From an uncultured Oxalobacter sp. (GTDB lineage: Bacteria; Pseudomonadota; Gammaproteobacteria; Burkholderiales; Burkholderiaceae_D): 8,620 nt of DNA. This document shows, piece by piece, positions 6,053-8,620 of this stretch. The DNA lies in assembly GCA_937916185.1 (NCBI GenBank), contig CALGGD010000432.1:1-8620 (forward strand), written 5' to 3'. Each line of letters opens with the position of its first letter. Within the stretch, counting starts at the first letter, position 1. The position numbers and the translations under genes were made by a program. The notes under the pieces were generated by a model. The model saw only the letters and a list, made by a program, of their open reading frames with translations, searched no databases and was not told the DNA's origin.

Positions 6053-6081
6053 TTGACATACTATAAGTTGTATTATATGTT
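6053..6081 (+). promoter_or_regulatory. Promoter of hipBA
   Basis: A perfect TTGACA (6053-6058) is followed after 17 bases by TATGTT (6076-6081), 4 of 6 to the -10 consensus. The start of hipB is 53 bases further on. The region is strongly AT-rich compared with the genes around it. The HipB operator candidate overlaps both boxes. Confidence 0.65.
6056..6080. promoter_or_regulatory. Candidate HipB operator (imperfect dyad over the promoter)
   Basis: A 25-base dyad is centred on 6068. The outer arms ACATA and TATGT pair fully, as do the inner ATA and TAT; 8 of 12 positions match. It runs from inside the -35 box into the -10 box, where bound repressor would block RNA polymerase, as expected for autorepression by HipB-type antitoxins. 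The half-site TATATGT recurs at 6104-6110, exactly 30 bases after the copy at 6074-6080, so a second weaker site on the same helix face is possible. Confidence 0.5.
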
Positions 6082-6134
6082 TATATCTAAAAAAACAATT
6101 TAATATATGTATTTTGAGTGACAGGGAAAAGCAT

Positions 6135-6422
6135 ATGCAGACTTTACAGGATATCGGTTCGGCACTGAAGCAGGTACGGCTGAAGCAGAAACTGACTCAA
6201 CGTGATATCCAGGAGCGCACGGGCATGTCACAGCAGCATTACCAGCGCGCAGAGGCAGGCAATGATATCCGGCTGTCATCCCTGCTTAAAATCCTGGACG
6301 GTCTTGGCCTGACCCTGATGCTGGTTCCGGACAGGGATGTTATGGATGTGGCTGCCATCATTGCGCCTGAAACGGCAAAACGTTTTTCCCTGCTGGATAC
6401 GATGAAGGATCTGGAGGATTGA
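6135..6422 (+). CDS. hipB: HipB-type antitoxin, XRE-family repressor
   Basis: DNA-binding antitoxin of the HipBA type II toxin-antitoxin pair; it should neutralise HipA and repress its own promoter. Residues of about 8-62 form a Cro/C1-type helix-turn-helix (LKQVRLKQKLTQRDIQERTGMS, then YQRAEAGNDIRLSSLLKILDGLGL), followed by the short strand LTLMLVP that dimerises related HipB proteins. A C-terminal tail of about 30 residues ends KDLED. The start is ATG 6135, giving 95 residues, because AGGGA (6123-6127) is 7 bases upstream; a TTG at 6114 would add seven residues but has no ribosome binding site. E. coli HipB has 88 residues. The stop is one base before the hipA start, so the two are co-translated. 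Confidence 0.9.
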   Translation: MQTLQDIGSALKQVRLKQKLTQRDIQERTGMSQQHYQRAEAGNDIRLSSLLKILDGLGLTLMLVPDRDVMDVAAIIAPETAKRFSLLDTMKDLED

Positions 6423-6423
6423 G

Positions 6424-7692
6424 ATGAAAAGCAGGAACCGTACTGCAGACCTGCTGCCAGATGCACTCTGGATCCAGCTGCATGGGCAGGATATCGGTAT
6501 CTGCCTGAAATGCAGCGATGGCAGGAATAAGCTGGTTTTCAGCCCTGACTATATCCATCAGCCTGCTTCAAACCGGATGACGTTGACGCTCGGCCAATTG
6601 CAGGATCCAGATTATCTGCTCCAGACACGTGGCCATCACCAAAGGTTGGAGCCGGTATTATCAAATCTTCTGCCAGAAGGTGTGCTGAGGGACTGGTATG
6701 TCCATCATCTCAAGATTCATGCCCAGGATGAATTTGTCTTGCTGGCGATGACAGGAAGGAATCTTGCAGGGGCTGTCACGGTTGTTCCCCTGGATGCACC
6801 ATTGCCTGACTGGCGTTCCCTTCAGGGGATTGATATCCGCTATGCCCCGATGGCTGAACAGGAAAATGATACGCATTTTTCCCTGTCTGGCATCCAGATG
6901 AAATTCTCAGGAAAACTTCAGGATGGACGTTACAGGATCGGCAATGACTTTGATGGCGAGCAGTGGATCCTGAAAACGCCTTCGACTGTCCATCCGCATG
7001 TCCCTGCCAATGAGTACAGCGCGATGAAGCTGGCTGAATCGGCAGGTGTTGAAATCCCGGAAATCCGGCTGATTCCCCTGTCTTCATTGGATACCCTGCC
7101 GATTCTCCAATTGCCTGATGAGACGGATGTCTATGCCATCAGGCGTTTTGACCGTGGGCCTGCCGGCAAGAAAATCCACACTGAGGATTTTGCACAGGTT
7201 TTCAACCTCTATCCCCATGAAAAGTACAGCCGTGCCAATTATGAGCAGATAGGAAGGACCCTGCTCCGGTTCAGTACAGCGGGCATTGCCGATGTCTGCG
7301 CTATGGCACAGCGTCTTCTTGTCAATATCCTGCTCGCCAATGGTGATGCGCATATCAAGAACTGGAGCCTGATTTACCCTGACGGTATCCTGCCAAGGCT
7401 GGCACCGGCATATGATATTGTCTCAACTTTGCCGTATATACCGACCGACAGTGGACCCGCACTGAACATGGCACGGGAAAAGGATTGGTACCGGATTTCT
7501 TTCAGGCATTTCAGGCAATGGGCTGAACGTGTCGGCGCACCATGGCCGCTTGTCCAGAGCCATCTGGAACAGTCCCTTGAAAAAGCCAGAAGCCTTTGGC
7601 GGAACCTGCTGAAAGACCTGCCGATGGATGGACGGCATAAAGCGGTCCTTCAGCAGCATTGGCATCACCTTCATCCTGATTTCAGGTTTTAG
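6424..7692 (+). CDS. hipA: HipA-type serine/threonine kinase toxin
   Basis: A cytoplasmic kinase of 422 residues (E. coli HipA has 440). E. coli HipA phosphorylates glutamyl-tRNA synthetase, halting translation and giving persister cells; the target here is not known. An N-terminal subdomain (about 13-125) contains the LEPVLSNLLPEG motif of HipA proteins. The segment FSLSGIQMK (152-160) matches the loop holding E. coli Ser150; Ser153 aligns with that autophosphorylation site, and Ser155 is nearby. K184 (WILKTP) fits the ATP-binding lysine, D308 in LANGDAHIKNWS the catalytic Asp and D331 in AYDIVS the metal-binding Asp. AIRRFDR is also conserved. All key residues are present, so an active toxin is expected. 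GGAGG inside the end of hipB, 6 bases before the ATG, gives strong translation coupled to the antitoxin. Confidence 0.95.
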   Translation: MKSRNRTADLLPDALWIQLHGQDIGICLKCSDGRNKLVFSPDYIHQPASNRMTLTLGQLQDPDYLLQTRGHHQRLEPVLSNLLPEGVLRDWYVHHLKIHAQDEFVLLAMTGRNLAGAVTVVPLDAPLPDWRSLQGIDIRYAPMAEQENDTHFSLSGIQMKFSGKLQDGRYRIGNDFDGEQWILKTPSTVHPHVPANEYSAMKLAESAGVEIPEIRLIPLSSLDTLPILQLPDETDVYAIRRFDRGPAGKKIHTEDFAQVFNLYPHEKYSRANYEQIGRTLLRFSTAGIADVCAMAQRLLVNILLANGDAHIKNWSLIYPDGILPRLAPAYDIVSTLPYIPTDSGPALNMAREKDWYRISFRHFRQWAERVGAPWPLVQSHLEQSLEKARSLWRNLLKDLPMDGRHKAVLQQHWHHLHPDFRF

Positions 7693-7696
7693 GCAT

Positions 7697-7751
7697 CCGG
7701 TCTTTCAATGGGGGTTCGTTTCCTGAAGGCTTTCCGCGATTGCAAGACCGG
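7697..7751. terminator. Long-looped inverted repeat between hipA and the dipeptidase gene
   Basis: CCGGTCTTTCAAT (7697-7709) and ATTGCAAGACCGG (7739-7751) pair at 12 of 13 positions around a 29-base loop. The repeat fills the gap between the convergent stops at 7692 and 7761. No U-run follows on either strand, so termination would not be classical; it may protect the 3' ends instead. Confidence 0.45.
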
Positions 7752-7760
7752 CAAGGCAGC

Positions 7761-8438
7761 TTACTCGACATCAAAGTCAAAGTAGGTGTCTTTATAGGGT
7801 TCGTCCTTATAGGTGTAGTGCCACCATTCAGAGTCTATGCCTTTGAACCCGGCTTTCAGCATCGCATTCCTCAGGATTTCACGGTTCTGTTTCTGGGTTT
7901 CAGTGACTTTTGGATAGTCGGGATGCGATATTTCTGAGAACAGGTCGAATGTGCCGCCCATATCGACAGCGGAGCCGTCTTTCCGGATGATGGTCAGGTC
8001 AACAGTGCTGCCACGGGTATGGGAGGATTTTGTTGCAACGTAATTGCCTTTGACCAGATCCTGTTTCTGCAGGTCTGGGTAAAAGGTCTTGTCACCGGGG
8101 TCTTTCGGGTCGTTGATCCAGGTGACAAAGTTGTCCACGGCTTTCTGGGGCCTGTAGGAGTCCCAGATCAGGAGCCTGAACCCTTGGCTTCTTAAATCAT
8201 CAGCTGCTTTTGACAGAGCCGCAAGCGCCTCTTTGGTCATATAGGCCCTGGGAGCGTGGTAGCCCTGTACCCGGTTTCCTGTGAAGTTGTTCGAGGAATA
8301 GTAACGGATGTCATAGGCGGCATCGTCAATGACGGTGCTGATTTCTGCAAAATCTGTCTTGTCAACAGACAGGGGAGCGGCATAAACCGGGGCTAAGACC
8401 CCGGCTGCCAGCAGCAATGCGCTTGCAAGCTTTTTCAT
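7761..8438 (-). CDS. Exported D-alanyl-D-alanine dipeptidase (VanX/DdpX family, M15D)
   Basis: Zinc enzyme that splits D-Ala-D-Ala. The start is ATG 8438 (225 residues), with GGAAGG about 5 bases upstream; a frame open to 8558 has no start with a site. MKKLASALLLAAGVLAPVYA is a signal peptide, so the enzyme should act in the periplasm. The zinc and catalytic residues of VanX all have counterparts: H140 and D147 in SSHTRGSTVDLT, H207 and the general base E204 in DSEWWHYTY, and R96 in DSYRPQ. The ending DTYFDFDVE also matches VanX. VanX and DdpX of E. coli are cytoplasmic; an exported form recalls PcgL of Salmonella, which recovers D-Ala from wall turnover. No vanH/vanA ligase genes are nearby, so glycopeptide resistance is not suggested. 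It follows the upstream gene by 22 bases and is probably in the same operon. Confidence 0.93.
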   Translation of the reverse strand: MKKLASALLLAAGVLAPVYAAPLSVDKTDFAEISTVIDDAAYDIRYYSSNNFTGNRVQGYHAPRAYMTKEALAALSKAADDLRSQGFRLLIWDSYRPQKAVDNFVTWINDPKDPGDKTFYPDLQKQDLVKGNYVATKSSHTRGSTVDLTIIRKDGSAVDMGGTFDLFSEISHPDYPKVTETQKQNREILRNAMLKAGFKGIDSEWWHYTYKDEPYKDTYFDFDVE

Positions 8439-8460
8439 AACGCCTTCCCTTGAAATCAGG

Positions 8461-8620
8461 TTATTTGGCGGTGCACTGGCTTGGGTCTGCCTTGATGATG
8501 AACAGCGAGGCACCGGTCGAGTCGGTGTAGTTGTGGTTGACTTCGATACCCATTTCACGCAGCGGCTTGTTCTGGTCGTTGTAGCAGTACTGTTCGATGA
8601 TGTTGCTGCGGATGCCCATT
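8461..8620 (-). CDS. C-terminal part of an unidentified protein, cut by the window edge
   Basis: A minus-strand frame enters from the right edge and stops at TAA (8461-8463), 22 bases before the dipeptidase start. The visible 52 codons begin MGIRSNIIEQYCYNDQNK and end in IKADPSQCTAK. The ATG at 8617-8619 may be internal, since no upstream sequence is visible. Codon choice is very regular (AAC, ATC, GAA, CTG, CGT, ACC almost throughout), more so than in the neighbouring genes, which fits a well-expressed core gene. Two cysteines (QYC, SQC) would suit a disulfide in an exported protein. I do not recognise a family. Confidence 0.65.
   Translation of the reverse strand, partial: MGIRSNIIEQYCYNDQNKPLREMGIEVNHNYTDSTGASLFIIKADPSQCTAK

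Noticed and set aside
7761..8438. Vancomycin-resistance gene vanX
   Set aside because: Catalytic residues match, but there is a signal peptide, the host looks Gram-negative and no vanR/S/H/A neighbours are seen.

Overview
The window looks like an accessory segment of a Gram-negative, probably proteobacterial, chromosome. Base composition is close to balanced. Several proteins carry Sec or lipoprotein signals, there is a UspA-type stress protein, and a HipBA pair is present. A betaproteobacterium of the Oxalobacter/Burkholderiales type is my guess from overall protein flavour; no marker gene here proves it. There are no RNA genes, CRISPR arrays or phage genes.

Left end (1-1046): the right part of an IS3-family, IS2-group insertion sequence. 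It carries the C-terminal catalytic part of its OrfB transposase with a complete DDE triad. The element appears to end near base 869. Immediately beyond it, on the minus strand, are the first 59 codons of a gene whose N-terminus matches what I recall of the large PLD-like/SNF2-type helicase proteins found in restriction-like defence loci. The IS has cut that gene, and the inverted repeat of the IS now supplies the last 17 codons of the broken frame.

Middle left (1115-3690): a minus-strand series of an exported protein of unknown function (2611-3138), a small P-loop kinase (2080-2565) and a lipoprotein of unknown function (1115-1921). A divergent plus-strand gene (3256-3690) encodes another small exported protein. 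The leader of the lipoprotein gene holds a stem-loop and several short dyads that look regulatory.

Middle (3697-5958): a strong bidirectional terminator-like hairpin lies between convergent genes. It ends a minus-strand set running Sel1-repeat lipoprotein, then SH3-like exported protein, then UspA-family protein. The UspA-family protein lacks its first beta strand and has no visible ribosome binding site.

Right (5959-8620): a divergent AT-rich promoter region holds a perfect TTGACA box, an imperfect dyad that is a good HipB operator candidate, and a separate TATAAT promoter for the Sel1 gene. The type II toxin-antitoxin pair hipB-hipA follows, with a one-base gap between the genes and intact kinase residues in HipA. 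Converging on it from the right are a D-Ala-D-Ala dipeptidase (VanX/DdpX family) with a signal peptide and the C-terminal 52 codons of an upstream gene that leaves the window.

I see no convincing new multi-gene system. The most informative points are the IS-disrupted defence gene with its chimeric tail, the hipBA control region, the truncated UspA and the exported VanX-type enzyme.
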